Below, piece by piece: positions 32,714 through 42,317 of a stretch of 64,000 bases of DNA (the first letter of the stretch is position 1; every line of letters starts with the position of its first letter). A program made the translations under genes and the position numbers. The stretch spans positions 62,001 through 126,000 of the forward strand of contig NZ_JAAKZY010000004.1 of the NCBI RefSeq assembly GCF_011045015.1, written 5' to 3'. This DNA comes from Streptomyces scabichelini. GTDB taxonomy: Bacteria > Actinomycetota > Actinomycetes > Streptomycetales > Streptomycetaceae. The notes below the pieces were generated by a model. That model was not told the DNA's origin and ran no database searches. It was given only the letters and a program-made list of their open reading frames with translations.

Positions 32714-34147
32714 ATGCCGTCCCATCTCTCGGCGGACCACCCAGCCGCCCAGCCGCCTCCACACGGCTCGGTCGACGCGCTCATTTCGCAGACGCGTCGA
32801 CTGCGGGGCGACGTGGACGCCGTGCGGCGCGACACGCCGGCCGACGACATGGACCCCGAGGGACGCTGGCAGCGCGCGCTGTGCGATCTGGCGATGCACC
32901 AACTCAACGATCTCGACGAGCACTTGGCGCAGTTACGGGACGGCCCGCCGCCGGTGCCCGTGGGACACGACGAGGCGGCGCCCGTCGTACGAACCGTGCC
33001 GCCCGCACCCCGGCACGGCTCGCTGCTCAGCCGGGTCGGCAGCGCCGAGTGGAACCTGCTGACGGACGAGGCGAGCTGGTCCGGTGAGCTCTACGACCTC
33101 CTCGGCCGCGACCCCTCCGCTCCCCCGCTCACCCTCGACGAACTGCCGTCCGTGGTGCTCGACGAGGACCGGCCGAGGCTGACGGCGATGGTGACGGACT
33201 GCCTCATCGACGCCAAGCCGATCGACGGGGAGTTCCGGATCGTGCGCCCGGACCGCAGCGTACGGACCGTGCACATGATGGGCGAGCCCGTGCTCGCCGC
33301 CGACGGCAGCACCGCCTCGATGTGGGCCGTGCTGCGGGATGTCAGCGAACTGCGCCGCAGCCGGCGGACCGTGAGCGAGACCCGTGACTCGCTGCAACAC
33401 CAACGGCACATCGCGCAGACCGAGCACCGGCTCGCGGTCGAGCTGCAGGAGGCTGTGCTGCCGCCGTGGCGCGGCTCCCTGCGGCTCCCGCGCCAGGGAC
33501 CGCAGGCCCTGGACCTGGCCGCCCACTATCTGCCGTCCTCGACCAGCGCGCTGATCGGCGGCGACTGGTACGACGCCCTCGAACTGCCGGGTGGCGAAAC
33601 GCTGTTGAGCGTGGGCGACCTCACCGGGCACGGGGCCACCGTCACCTCGGGCATGGCGATGCTGCTCGGCGCGCTGCGCGGTATGGCCATGGCAGACACC
33701 GAGCCCGGCCAGCTCATGGCCTGGCTCAACCAGTTACTGGACGCGTCGGTCCAGCCGGCCCTCGCCAGCACCGTGTGCTGCCGCTACCGGCCCGAGACCC
33801 GCACGCTCGTGTGGGCACAGGCAGGACACCCCGCCCCACTGCTGTTCCGCAACGGGACGGGGCGTGCGCTGTCGCCACCGGACGGCGTCCTGCTCGGCGC
33901 GACCTCGGGCGCCGCCTACGGGCAGGCCGAACAGCCGCTCGAACCGGGCGACCTGCTGCTCCTGCACACCGACGGACTGGTCCCCCGGCGCGATCGCGCC
34001 GCGGCAGTGGACCGCCTCCTCGACCTGGCCCCCCGCTTCGGCGAGGCCCGTGCCGCACAGGACTGCGTGCGGACCGTCGTGGAGGAATTCGGTGAGACGG
34101 AGCGCGAGGACGACGCCTGCGTACTCATCGCCCGGGTTGTCACCTGA
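32714..34147 (+). CDS. PAS-containing SpoIIE-type PP2C serine/threonine phosphatase
   Basis: A 477-residue cytosolic phosphatase. Residues about 100-215 are PAS-like (WNLLTDEASWSGELYDLLGR, EFRIVRPDRSVRTVHMMGEP). Residues 235-475 form the PP2C domain: IGGDWYDALELPGG near 281-294 and VGDLTGHG near 300-307 supply metal-binding Asp residues, TREDDACVLIARV-like sequence (EREDDACVLIARV) ends it. ATG at 32714 follows GGAG by 6 bases. In Streptomyces such enzymes dephosphorylate anti-sigma-factor antagonists in a partner-switching stress network. No anti-sigma gene is adjacent, so it is an orphan here. Confidence 0.88.
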   Translation: MPSHLSADHPAAQPPPHGSVDALISQTRRLRGDVDAVRRDTPADDMDPEGRWQRALCDLAMHQLNDLDEHLAQLRDGPPPVPVGHDEAAPVVRTVPPAPRHGSLLSRVGSAEWNLLTDEASWSGELYDLLGRDPSAPPLTLDELPSVVLDEDRPRLTAMVTDCLIDAKPIDGEFRIVRPDRSVRTVHMMGEPVLAADGSTASMWAVLRDVSELRRSRRTVSETRDSLQHQRHIAQTEHRLAVELQEAVLPPWRGSLRLPRQGPQALDLAAHYLPSSTSALIGGDWYDALELPGGETLLSVGDLTGHGATVTSGMAMLLGALRGMAMADTEPGQLMAWLNQLLDASVQPALASTVCCRYRPETRTLVWAQAGHPAPLLFRNGTGRALSPPDGVLLGATSGAAYGQAEQPLEPGDLLLLHTDGLVPRRDRAAAVDRLLDLAPRFGEARAAQDCVRTVVEEFGETEREDDACVLIARVVT

Positions 34148-34234
34148 TACACCTGCTGCACGAGCCCCCTGCGCCCGTGCTCATTCGCCGCAGGACTGCA
34201 CGCTGATACGTGCTCATACGCTCATGCCGGGCAA

Positions 34235-35731
34235 TCACGCCCGAGTGCTGTTGCCACCCCGGGTGTTCACCCCCTTGGGCAGCGCCTGTTTGATCTCTTC
34301 ACGCAGGTCGTGGATCTTCGGGTAGCTGGAGTACTGCCCCGTCAGCCGGTACATCTCACGCAGCCGGTCCCAGGTGCGATGGGAGGAGTTCGTGCCCATC
34401 GAGGTCAGGGCCAGGCGTGCGTACCGGTCGGCCTGTTCGGGGTCGTCGGCGATGAAGCAGGCGGACGCGAGCGAGAGGTGGTCGAAGATCTTCGACCGGT
34501 CCCGGCCCTTCTCACGCAGTTGGAGCGCCTGCTTCGCATGGCGCTGCGCGACGGCGGACGCCGCCGGCTCGTGCTCCGCGAGCGTCCGGTACGCCAGGGC
34601 CTGCATACCGTGCAGGTCCGCCTCGTCGAAGAGCTGCATCCAACTCGGCGCCGGTACGTCGCTCTTGTCCGAGACGAAGAGGTCCTCCGCCTCGCCGAGG
34701 GTGCGCCGCATGGCCTGGCCCCTGCCCATCGACGCCTGAGCCCAGGCCTCGATGGTGTAGAGCATGGCCTGGGTGCGCGGCAGCACCTCGTCACCGGAGC
34801 CCGACTTGGCGAGCTTCATGAGGTCCAGTGCGTCGTCGGGCCGCCCCAGGTGCACCATCTGGCGCGCGGCGCGGGAGAGCGCCTCCCCGGCACGGGGCCG
34901 GTCACCGCCCTCACGGGCGGCGTGGGCGGCGATGATGAAGTACTTCTGAGCCGTGGGCTCCAGGCCGACGTCGTGCGACATCCAGCCCGCGAGGACGGCG
35001 AGGTTGGCGGCGACGCCCCACAGGCGCCGCTGCAGATGGTCGGGGTGTCGGTAGGCGAGCATGCCGCCCACTTCGTTGAGCTGTCCTACGACAGCCTTGC
35101 GTTGCAGCCCGCCGCCGCGGGCCGCGTCCCAGGCCCGGAACACCTCGACCGAGCGCTCCAGCTCTTCGATCTCCTGCGACCCGATGGGGGCGGCCTCGTA
35201 GCGGTCGTACCCAGCGGGGTCGGCGTGCAGGGGATCGTCGAGTTCGGGAGCGTCGGCCGAAAGGGCCGGATCGGAGTGCAGCCAGTCGTGCATGGCGCTG
35301 CTGAGTGCGGATCCTGCGGCGAGCGCGGCGCCCGCGCCCACCAAGCCGCGTCGGTTGAGCATGAGGTCCATTCCCGTGAATTCGGTGAGGACCGCGGCGG
35401 TCCGATCGGGCGTCCACGGCACTCCGTCGGGATGTTCCTCACTCCCGCCGCCCAGCCGCTTTCCCGTACGCCCGTGCCGGACCAGACCGAGGTCCTCGAT
35501 GGTCACGACACGGCCGAGACGCTCGGTGAACAGCACTGCCAGCACTCGCGGAACCGGATCACGCGGGATCTCTCCCATGTCGATCCAGCGCCGCACCCGC
35601 GAAGTGTCGGTCGCCAGCTGGGGGTGGCCCATGGCCGCCGCCTTCCGGTTGACCATCCGCGCGAGCTCGCCCTTGGACCAGCCGGCCAGGCCGAACAGAT
35701 CCGACAGACGAGTGTTGGGTTGTCCGCTCAC
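34235..35731 (-). CDS. NsdA/NsdB-like TPR regulator (Streptomyces differentiation regulator family)
   Basis: A 498-residue protein. The N-terminal GWSKGELARMVNRKAAAMGH and SRVRRWIDMGEIPRDPVPRV form an XRE-like DNA-binding segment, followed by RLGRVVTIEDLGLVRHGR. The C-terminal two thirds are helical repeats of TPR type (AHAAREGGDRPRAGEALSRA, LREKGRDRSKIFDHLSLASA, QADRYARLALTSMG). This layout matches the Streptomyces NsdA/NsdB family, members of which repress sporulation and antibiotic production; which paralogue this is cannot be told. GTG 35731 follows a GGGGG stretch. Phased GCCAG repeats lie upstream. Confidence 0.82.
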   Translation of the reverse strand: MSGQPNTRLSDLFGLAGWSKGELARMVNRKAAAMGHPQLATDTSRVRRWIDMGEIPRDPVPRVLAVLFTERLGRVVTIEDLGLVRHGRTGKRLGGGSEEHPDGVPWTPDRTAAVLTEFTGMDLMLNRRGLVGAGAALAAGSALSSAMHDWLHSDPALSADAPELDDPLHADPAGYDRYEAAPIGSQEIEELERSVEVFRAWDAARGGGLQRKAVVGQLNEVGGMLAYRHPDHLQRRLWGVAANLAVLAGWMSHDVGLEPTAQKYFIIAAHAAREGGDRPRAGEALSRAARQMVHLGRPDDALDLMKLAKSGSGDEVLPRTQAMLYTIEAWAQASMGRGQAMRRTLGEAEDLFVSDKSDVPAPSWMQLFDEADLHGMQALAYRTLAEHEPAASAVAQRHAKQALQLREKGRDRSKIFDHLSLASACFIADDPEQADRYARLALTSMGTNSSHRTWDRLREMYRLTGQYSSYPKIHDLREEIKQALPKGVNTRGGNSTRA

Positions 35732-35795
35732 GTCAAGCCCCCAGGTTCTCGGCTGAGTTGACAGTAACCCCGTGTCAGTTGCTGCGGGACTATTC

Positions 35796-35832
35796 GCCAG
35801 GGTTCGCCAGGGTGCGCCAGATGGTGTGCCAG
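35796..35832. repeat. Phased GCCAG direct repeats upstream of the NsdA/B-like gene
   Basis: GCCAG occurs at 35796, 35806, 35816 and 35828, within two identical decamers TCGCCAGGGT (35794-35803, 35804-35813) and two variants. Ten-base spacing puts the copies on one face of the helix, as in a multi-site operator. It is 65-100 bases upstream of the minus-strand GTG. Confidence 0.55.
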
Positions 35833-35964
35833 TGCGCATCGGGTGTCAGGTAGGAACGCGCCACCCCGACCCGGTCGCCGTAGGGACATTCCCCAGGGTG
35901 CGCCGAGGCGGCCGGGGCGGGTAGCGCGGTAATTCGCAGGCACACGAAGGGATCTGTATCACCC

Positions 35965-37134
35965 ATGTACGCAGCATCGTCCTCCGTGTCCGCCCCGCCC
36001 CGTTCGCTGCGCCCGCGTCCACAGGCTCCTCGATCCGGGGAGTCCCCAAGGGCGGGCAGCGGCCCCTATCTGGACCCCGCGCGCCCGGGGTCACCCGTGC
36101 TCGGTGCCGGTCGGACGCGGCGCGTACCGGGGGTCGGCACCCAACCGCTCAGCGGGAGACTCGACTTGTCCGGCCCTCAGGGCGCGCAGTTGCGCACGGC
36201 GATCGCGTCGGTGCACCGGATCTGTCCGGAGTTCGCTCCGGTGCAGGTGTTGCGCCGCAGCGGGCGTTCGGTGCTCCTTGTCGGAACGACAGGGCGCAGC
36301 ACGGCCGTCGCGAAGTGTTTACTGGACCACTCTCCAGTGTGGGCCGAGCGGATCCGCCATGAAATAGCGGCATACCGCTCCTTCGTACGGCACCGGCCCC
36401 CGGTGCGGGTGCCACGGCTGATCGCGGCGGACCCGGACAACTGCACGCTGGTCATCGAGCGGATGCCGGGCCGTGTGGCGGCACTGCAGCGGCACCCGGC
36501 GGAGGCCCCGCCACGTGCGGACATCAGGGCGGCACTGGGCGCGATCTGCCGGCTCAACGGGTGGCGGCCGCCGGCGGGGACGTTCGACGCCCCGTTGGAC
36601 TACGCGGCGCGGATAGCCCGATATCACGAGCTGGGGCTGCTCACCGACCGGGACATGGGCGATCTGCAGAAGCTCGTGCACGGCATCGCGCACTCGGCGG
36701 GGCGCCAGGGGATGGGCCAGTTCTGCCACGGCGACGCGTTGCTGTCGAACATCCTGCTCTCACCGGCCGGTCCAGTGCTGGTGGACTGGGAGCACGCGGG
36801 CTGGTATCTCCCGGGCTACGACCTGGCGACGCTGTGGTCGGTCCTCGGCGACGCCCCGGTCGCCCGGCGGCAGATCAGCCAGCTCGCGCAGTCGGCGGGT
36901 CCCGCGGCGCGGGACGCGTTCCTGGTGAACCTGATGCTCGTACTGACCCGTGAGATCCGTACGTACGAGACGGCCGTGCAGCGTTCGATGCACGACACGA
37001 CCCCGGCGGCACCGGGACCTGCCCACCCGGGTGCCGCGCCGTCCGGCGAGGAACAGCGGCTGTTGCTCAGGCGGCTGCACGACGACTGCCAGCTGGCCCG
37101 ACGGGCCGTTCGAGCGGCGGTCGGCACTCGCTGA
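35965..37134 (+). CDS. Aminoglycoside phosphotransferase-fold protein
   Basis: A 389-residue kinase-fold protein with catalytic loop [15 protein letters not shown] and metal site [40 protein letters not shown] holds the ATP-binding Lys. The first 60 residues are Pro/Arg-rich and probably disordered, so translation may start further in. Divergent from the NsdA/B-like gene and closed by a strong hairpin (37144-37180). Substrate unknown; no reason to prefer antibiotic resistance. Confidence 0.8.
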   Translation: MYAASSSVSAPPRSLRPRPQAPRSGESPRAGSGPYLDPARPGSPVLGAGRTRRVPGVGTQPLSGRLDLSGPQGAQLRTAIASVHRICPEFAPVQVLRRSGRSVLLVGTTGRSTAVAKCLLDHSPVWAERIRHEIAAYRSFVRHRPPVRVPRLIAADPDNCTLVIERMPGRVAALQRHPAEAPPRADIRAALGAICRLNGWRPPAGTFDAPLDYAARIARYHELGLLTDRDMGDLQKLVHGIAHSAGRQGMGQFCHGDALLSNILLSPAGPVLVDWEHAGWYLPGYDLATLWSVLGDAPVARRQISQLAQSAGPAARDAFLVNLMLVLTREIRTYETAVQRSMHDTTPAAPGPAHPGAAPSGEEQRLLLRRLHDDCQLARRAVRAAVGTR

Positions 37135-37143
37135 CGGGGCGGC

Positions 37144-37180
37144 GGTCCGCGATGCGCCTGGGACAGGTGCATCGCGGACC
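37144..37180 (+). terminator. 12-bp perfect hairpin after the phosphotransferase gene
   Basis: GGTCCGCGATGC (37144-37155) and GCATCGCGGACC (37169-37180) are exact reverse complements with a 13-base loop, 9 bases after the stop codon. TTCGTC follows; there is no long T-run. Confidence 0.75.
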
Positions 37181-37332
37181 TTCGTCATGCCGTGCGCGGG
37201 CTCGACACGCGCCGCTGACGTGGGAAATCACCTTCGCCTGGACATGATTGACGCATCGTCGGAAAGCCGGGTAGCACAGACGCACCCCCGGCCGTTCCGC
37301 TCATCGCGCTCGATCGCCCCAGGAGGCCCGCC

Positions 37333-39342
37333 TTGCGAGGATCCACCACCGGCCCCATCCCACCCGCCGGGCACAGACGAGTACGCAGGGCCGCGGGCGC
37401 CATCGCCTCGACGGCGCTGCTGCTGCCGCTGCTCGGCGCGGCCCCGTCCGACAGCGCCGAACGGGTGTCGTCACAGGCGTCATCGCAGGCTCCTTCCGGA
37501 CATCTGCAGAATGCCTTCGCCACGGCGGCGGCCGAGTACCAGGTCCCGCAGAGTGTGCTCCTCGCCGTCTCCTATCTGCAGTCCCGGTGGGACACGCACG
37601 AGGGGGCGCCGAGTGTCACGGGCGGCTACGGTCCGATGCACCTCACCGACGCCCCCACCGCGATCGCCCGAACCGTGGCACCGCATCACAGCGACGCCAC
37701 GGAGGATGCGCGCGGCGACGACTCCCGCACCGCCCTGCTGCCCGAAACGAAGGTCCCGGAGGGCGCCGAACTCCCCGCCCGGCTGAGGACCTTGACGCAG
37801 GCGGCCGGGCTGACCGGGCTCCCTGCGGAACGACTGCGTACGGACGCGGCCGCCAATGTGGAAGGCGGTGCCGCCCTGCTGGCCGCCGCCCAGAAGGAGC
37901 TGGGCGAGCCGCTGAGCGATGACGCGGCCGACTGGTACGGGGCGGTGGCGCGTTACTCGGGCGCGGACGACACGGCGACGGCCGCGACGTACGCGAATGA
38001 CGTGTACGAGGTGATCCGTGAGGGCGAGCAGCGCACCACGGACGCGGGACAGCGGGTCGCGCTGGCCGCACAGCCGCGACTGCGCCCCGATACGGCGCAG
38101 TTGAAGCGTGCGGGGCTGCGGACGGCCGCGGCGGAGGGCACCGAGTGCCCGGCGACCGTGTCCTGCGAGTGGATTCCGGCGCCGTACGAGGAGTTCGGCG
38201 ACGGCGACTACGGCAACCACGATCTCGCGAACCGGCCCGCGTCCCAGAGCATCGACTACATCGTCATCCACGACACCGAGGCCACCTGGGACACCACACT
38301 CAAGCTGGTGCAGGACCCGACGTATGTGTCGTGGCACTACTCGCTGCGCTCCACGGACGGTCATATCGCGCAGCACGTGAAGACCAAGGACGTGGGCTGG
38401 CACGCGGGCAACTGGTTCGTGAACGCCAAGTCGGTCGGCCTGGAGCACGAAGGGTTCCTCGCGGCGCCGGACGCCTGGTACACGGAGGAGATGTACCGGA
38501 CGTCGGCACGCCTGGTGAAGTACCTCGCCAAGAAGTACGGCATTCCCCTGGACCGGCAGCACATCCTCGGCCACGACACCGTGCCGGGCCCGACGACATC
38601 GACCATCCCGGGCATGCACACCGACCCGGGCCCGTACTGGGACTGGCAGCACTACTTCACACTGCTCGGCAGGCCGTTCCGCGGCACGGCCGGTTCCACC
38701 GGCGGCCTGGTGACCGTACGGCCCCAATTCACCAAGAATCGCCCGGAGTTCACGGGCTGCGTCACCAAGGGCGAACCCTGCGCGGCGCACGGATCCAGTG
38801 CCGTACGCCTCCACACCGAGCCTGACGAGGACGCGCCCCTGGTCAAGGACATCGGCCTGCGGCCGGGCGGCGAGGACTCCACGACCGATGTGAACGACAC
38901 GGGATCACGTGTCTCCACCGGTCAGCAGTACGCGGTCGCGGGCCGCGACGGCGACTGGACGGCGATCTGGTACCTGGGCCGGAAGGCCTGGTTCAAGAAC
39001 CCCGCGAAGCAGCCGACGGCGGTGCACACGTCCGGTCCCGTGGTCACGCCGAAGGCCGGTCTCACGGAGATCCCCGTGTACGGGCGCGCCTACCCGGAGA
39101 AGGAGGCCTACCCGGCGGGCGTGCCCGTCCAGCCGATCTCGCCCCTGCCGTACAAGCTTCTCGCGGGCCAGAAGTACGCGACCGGCGACAAGCTGCCGGG
39201 CGAGTACTTCTACGCACCGACCTTCGACACGACACCACACCGCGTGGTGCGCGGCTCGGACATGTACTACGAGATCCAGTTCGGCCATCGCGTGGCGTAC
39301 GTGCGGGCCGCCGACGTGCGGGTGGTGCCGTCCTCCGCGTAG
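37333..39342 (+). CDS. Secreted N-acetylmuramoyl-L-alanine amidase (Amidase_2) with N-terminal lytic-transglycosylase-like region
   Basis: A 669-residue exported cell-wall hydrolase. A long signal peptide ends near residue 40 (AAGAIASTALLLPLLGAAPS). Residues about 58-105 look like an SLT/lysozyme-like helix set (AAAEYQVPQSVLLAVSYLQS, GGYGPMHL). The amidase domain spans about 300-440: IDYIVIHDTEATWD (His313 zinc ligand), WHAGNWFVNAKSVGLEHEGF, and ILGHDTVPGPTT. The C-terminal 200 residues contain SH3-like segments (SAVRLHTEPDEDAPLVKDIG, RDGDWTAIWYLGRKAWFKN). TTG start lies 6 bases after a perfect AGGAGG. Peptidoglycan turnover or attack is the expected role. Confidence 0.88.
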   Translation: MRGSTTGPIPPAGHRRVRRAAGAIASTALLLPLLGAAPSDSAERVSSQASSQAPSGHLQNAFATAAAEYQVPQSVLLAVSYLQSRWDTHEGAPSVTGGYGPMHLTDAPTAIARTVAPHHSDATEDARGDDSRTALLPETKVPEGAELPARLRTLTQAAGLTGLPAERLRTDAAANVEGGAALLAAAQKELGEPLSDDAADWYGAVARYSGADDTATAATYANDVYEVIREGEQRTTDAGQRVALAAQPRLRPDTAQLKRAGLRTAAAEGTECPATVSCEWIPAPYEEFGDGDYGNHDLANRPASQSIDYIVIHDTEATWDTTLKLVQDPTYVSWHYSLRSTDGHIAQHVKTKDVGWHAGNWFVNAKSVGLEHEGFLAAPDAWYTEEMYRTSARLVKYLAKKYGIPLDRQHILGHDTVPGPTTSTIPGMHTDPGPYWDWQHYFTLLGRPFRGTAGSTGGLVTVRPQFTKNRPEFTGCVTKGEPCAAHGSSAVRLHTEPDEDAPLVKDIGLRPGGEDSTTDVNDTGSRVSTGQQYAVAGRDGDWTAIWYLGRKAWFKNPAKQPTAVHTSGPVVTPKAGLTEIPVYGRAYPEKEAYPAGVPVQPISPLPYKLLAGQKYATGDKLPGEYFYAPTFDTTPHRVVRGSDMYYEIQFGHRVAYVRAADVRVVPSSA

Positions 39343-39346
39343 GGCC

Positions 39347-39721
39347 TCACGCGCCCGCCGGCGGTTCGTGCAGTCCGAACACGGAGCCCTGGTCGTCGCG
39401 GCAGAGCCTGAACCGGCCGAACCGAGCGGCCGACTCCTCGCTCCCGGCGCCCTCCTCACCCATGTCCTCCACGGTGCCGCCCAGGTCACGGACCCGGGCG
39501 GCCGCCGCATCCAGGTCCTCCACCCGGAAGAACAGATAAGGGGAGGCGCCCGCGTCACCGCCGTGCAGGCCGCCCGGCACCCCGCCGGTGGTGATGGCGA
39601 AACCTCCGCCTCCGGCCGGGCCGGGGTCGAAGGTCCAGCCGAAGAGGGCTCCGTAGAAGGCACGGCCCCGCTCGGCGTCGGCCACGCCGATTTCGAAGAA
39701 GGTCGGTTCGCCCGCCATCAT
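39347..39721 (-). CDS. VOC family (glyoxalase/bleomycin-resistance fold) protein
   Basis: A 124-residue single-domain VOC protein: TFFEIGVADAERGRAFYGAL is the first beta-alpha-beta unit and YLFFRVEDLDAAAARVRDLG the second. AGGAG lies 4 bases before ATG 39721; an adjacent second ATG is 3 bases inside. It converges on the amidase gene with a 4-base gap. Metal or ligand binding is typical; the function is not determined. Confidence 0.85.
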   Translation of the reverse strand: MMAGEPTFFEIGVADAERGRAFYGALFGWTFDPGPAGGGGFAITTGGVPGGLHGGDAGASPYLFFRVEDLDAAAARVRDLGGTVEDMGEEGAGSEESAARFGRFRLCRDDQGSVFGLHEPPAGA

Positions 39722-39816
39722 GCGTCTCCTGTCGTGAGACATGGATCGGTCGACAGGAGCCACCGTACGCGCGCCGGGGTGCGGACGCTCCCCCACCGCC
39801 TCCCCGGCGGGAAACG

Positions 39817-42216
39817 TCAGGCCTCCTTGTCCCAGACGTACCGGCGCCCGGCGATCGCCTTGATCGTCACCTCGCCGTCCGGCAGCAGGTCGCTGCGGAC
39901 GGTGAGCCGGCAGGTCCGCGACGCCCTCAATGCGATGCGAGCGGCATGGCCGCCCTCCCAGTCGATGTCGAGCGTCGCACCGCCGCGGGCGCGCAGCCCG
40001 CGGACCGAGCCGTTCGGCCAGGTGGCGGGCAGGGCCGGGAGTACCTCGATCGCGTCGTACTGGCTCTGGAGGAGCATCTCGACCATTCCGGAGGTGCCGC
40101 CGAAATTGCCGTCGATCTGGAACGGCGGGTGGGTGTCCCACAGGTTGGGCAGGGTCGAGGTCTTGAGCTGTTCGCCGAGCATCTTGTGGGCGTGGTCGCC
40201 GTCGCGGAGTCGCGCCCAGAAGTTGATCTTCCAGGCCTTGGACCAGCCGGTGCCACCGTCGCCGCGCGCGGTGAGCGAGACCTTCGCGGCGTCGGCCCAC
40301 TTGGTGCCGGGCTCGATCTGCCGTCCGGGGTGCAGGGCGTAGAGGTGCGAGACGTGCCGGTGGTCGTCGGCCGGGTCGTCCAAGTCGGCCTTCCACTCCT
40401 GGAGTTGACCCCAGGAGCCGATGCGCAGGCCGGGGTCCAGGTCGGCCAGTGTCTTCTCGAGTGCGCGGCGGAAGGCGGGCGAGTCGCCCAGGATGCCGGC
40501 TGCCTCAAGGGTGTTGGTGAGCAGGTCGTGCACGATCTGCTGGGACATGGCCGCGCCGGCCGTGAAGTCGCCGTGCTCGGGCGAGTAGCTGGGCGTGACG
40601 ACCAGCGTGCCGTCCCGCGGATCGGTGCGCAGGTTGTCGAGCCAGAACTCGGCGGCTTCCTTCATCACCGGGTACGCCGTCGTCCGGAGGTAGTCCGTGG
40701 AACCCCCGAACCGGTAGTGCTCGTACAGCTGCCCGGTGAGCCACGCGGCCGCCTCGGGGAACCAGAAGGCGGTCGGCCAGTCGTGCACGCCGGTGAAGCC
40801 GTAGGGGTTGGTCTCGTTGTGCACGACCCAGCCGGGCGAGCCGAACATCTCCTTGGCGGTACGGCGTCCTGGTGCGCGCAGGGCTTCGACGAAGCGGTCG
40901 TACGGGGCTGTGGTCTCGGCGAGGTTCGCGGCCTCGGCGGGCCAGTAGTTCATCTGGAGGTTGATGTTGACGTGGTAGTCGGCCGACCAGGGTGGTGTGG
41001 TGCTGTGGTTCCAGACGCCCTGGAGGTTGGCGGGCAGGGAGCCGGGGCGTGAGGAGGCGATGAGGAGGTAGCGGCCGTACTGGAAGTAGAGGGCTTCCAG
41101 TGCCCGGTCCGTGGCGCTCGTACCGCCCGTGTAGTTCGCCAGGAGCCCGTCCGTGGGCACGTCGGCGGGGACGGTCTGGCCGATGTCGAGGCTGACGCGG
41201 TCGAACAGGGCGCGGTGGTCGCGGACATGGCGGACGAGCAGTGACTGGTAGCGGTCGCCGGCCTTGTCGAGGGTGCGGGTAACTGCGGCGTGAGGGTCCT
41301 TGCCCCGGTAGCCGGGGTAGGTGTCGGCGTAGTCCGTGCCCGCGGCCAGAACGAACCAGGCGCTGTCGGCGCCGGTCACCGTGATCGTGCCGTCGGCGTT
41401 CGAGGTGACGGTGCCGCCGTTGCTGCGTACCCGGATCTGCGTCTCGAAGCGAAGTCCGTTGTCCGCGAGCACCCCGCGTACCGTCAGGCGGCCGCTCGCG
41501 GCTGTGGCGGTGAAGTCGCTGCGGGGCGAGGTGTAGCGGAGGGTGAAGGTGACGCTGCCGGGCCGGTCCGCGCTCAGCCGTCCCGCGATCACGCCGTCGG
41601 GGTAGGAGGCGAAGAACTCCCTCTGGTGGCGGACCTGTTGGTGCATGTAGACGACGGTCGCGACGGCGTTGGAGATGTCGAGTTCTCGGCGGTACGTGTC
41701 CGGCGGGGACGTCGGTGCGTCCGGAACATCGAGGTAGAGATCGCCGAAGGTCTGGTGAGCGCCGTATCCGACGCGTGGCTGGCCCAGCTCGTCGGCGACG
41801 CTCTCGGGGTCGATCCGGGTCCGGGCGTCGAGTTCGTCCTGCACGGCGGCGATCGCGCCCGGCCGTGCCTCGCGCCAGTTGCCGAAGTCGTAGCCCTGGA
41901 CCGAGCCGGGGCCGCCGGTCCACAGGGTCTTCTCGTTGAACTGCAGCCGCTCGGAGGCGAGCGTGCCGAACACCATGGCGCCGAGCGCGCCGTTGCCGAT
42001 GGGCAGGGCCTCGCGCTCCCAGTCGGCGGCCGGAGCGGCGTACCACAGCACCAAGGGCTCCCGCGATACATCGGAGGAATCAGCGGCGGCCGTCCCGGCT
42101 GAGGCCAGGCTCCCGCCGCCCAGGGCGAGACCGGCTGCCCCGCCAACTGTGGTTTTCAGCGTGGTTCTTCGCGATATCTCATGCGGCTCATGCGACTCGT
42201 TCGACTCATGCGACAT
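39817..42216 (-). CDS. Tat-exported glycoside hydrolase family 95 protein (alpha-L-fucosidase-like)
   Basis: A 799-residue secreted glycosidase. The N-terminus has a twin-arginine signal (EISRRTTLKTTVGGAAGLAL). GH95 landmarks follow: LVLWYAAPAADWEREALPIG, GNGALGAMVFGTLASERLQF, NEKTLWTGGPGSVQGYDFGN, then the catalytic barrel with NHSTTPPWSADYHVNINLQM, NPYGFTGVHDWPTAFWFPEA, SPEHGDFT and FQIDGNFGGTSGMVEMLLQS. The family removes terminal alpha-linked L-fucose or L-galactose by inversion. ATG 42216 gives the natural signal-peptide length but has no strong ribosome site. No transporter or sugar gene is adjacent; the sugar-acid genes at 1-3035 are far away, so linkage is speculative. Confidence 0.9.
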   Translation of the reverse strand: MSHESNESHEPHEISRRTTLKTTVGGAAGLALGGGSLASAGTAAADSSDVSREPLVLWYAAPAADWEREALPIGNGALGAMVFGTLASERLQFNEKTLWTGGPGSVQGYDFGNWREARPGAIAAVQDELDARTRIDPESVADELGQPRVGYGAHQTFGDLYLDVPDAPTSPPDTYRRELDISNAVATVVYMHQQVRHQREFFASYPDGVIAGRLSADRPGSVTFTLRYTSPRSDFTATAASGRLTVRGVLADNGLRFETQIRVRSNGGTVTSNADGTITVTGADSAWFVLAAGTDYADTYPGYRGKDPHAAVTRTLDKAGDRYQSLLVRHVRDHRALFDRVSLDIGQTVPADVPTDGLLANYTGGTSATDRALEALYFQYGRYLLIASSRPGSLPANLQGVWNHSTTPPWSADYHVNINLQMNYWPAEAANLAETTAPYDRFVEALRAPGRRTAKEMFGSPGWVVHNETNPYGFTGVHDWPTAFWFPEAAAWLTGQLYEHYRFGGSTDYLRTTAYPVMKEAAEFWLDNLRTDPRDGTLVVTPSYSPEHGDFTAGAAMSQQIVHDLLTNTLEAAGILGDSPAFRRALEKTLADLDPGLRIGSWGQLQEWKADLDDPADDHRHVSHLYALHPGRQIEPGTKWADAAKVSLTARGDGGTGWSKAWKINFWARLRDGDHAHKMLGEQLKTSTLPNLWDTHPPFQIDGNFGGTSGMVEMLLQSQYDAIEVLPALPATWPNGSVRGLRARGGATLDIDWEGGHAARIALRASRTCRLTVRSDLLPDGEVTIKAIAGRRYVWDKEA

Positions 42217-42317
42217 ACTCAGGACGCTAGGGGTCCGATCACCTGGGCGACAAGAGTCATGACACAGCGTGCGGCACACCGAACAAGACAGGTTCAAAAC
42301 CGACCACTTCAAGCCGA

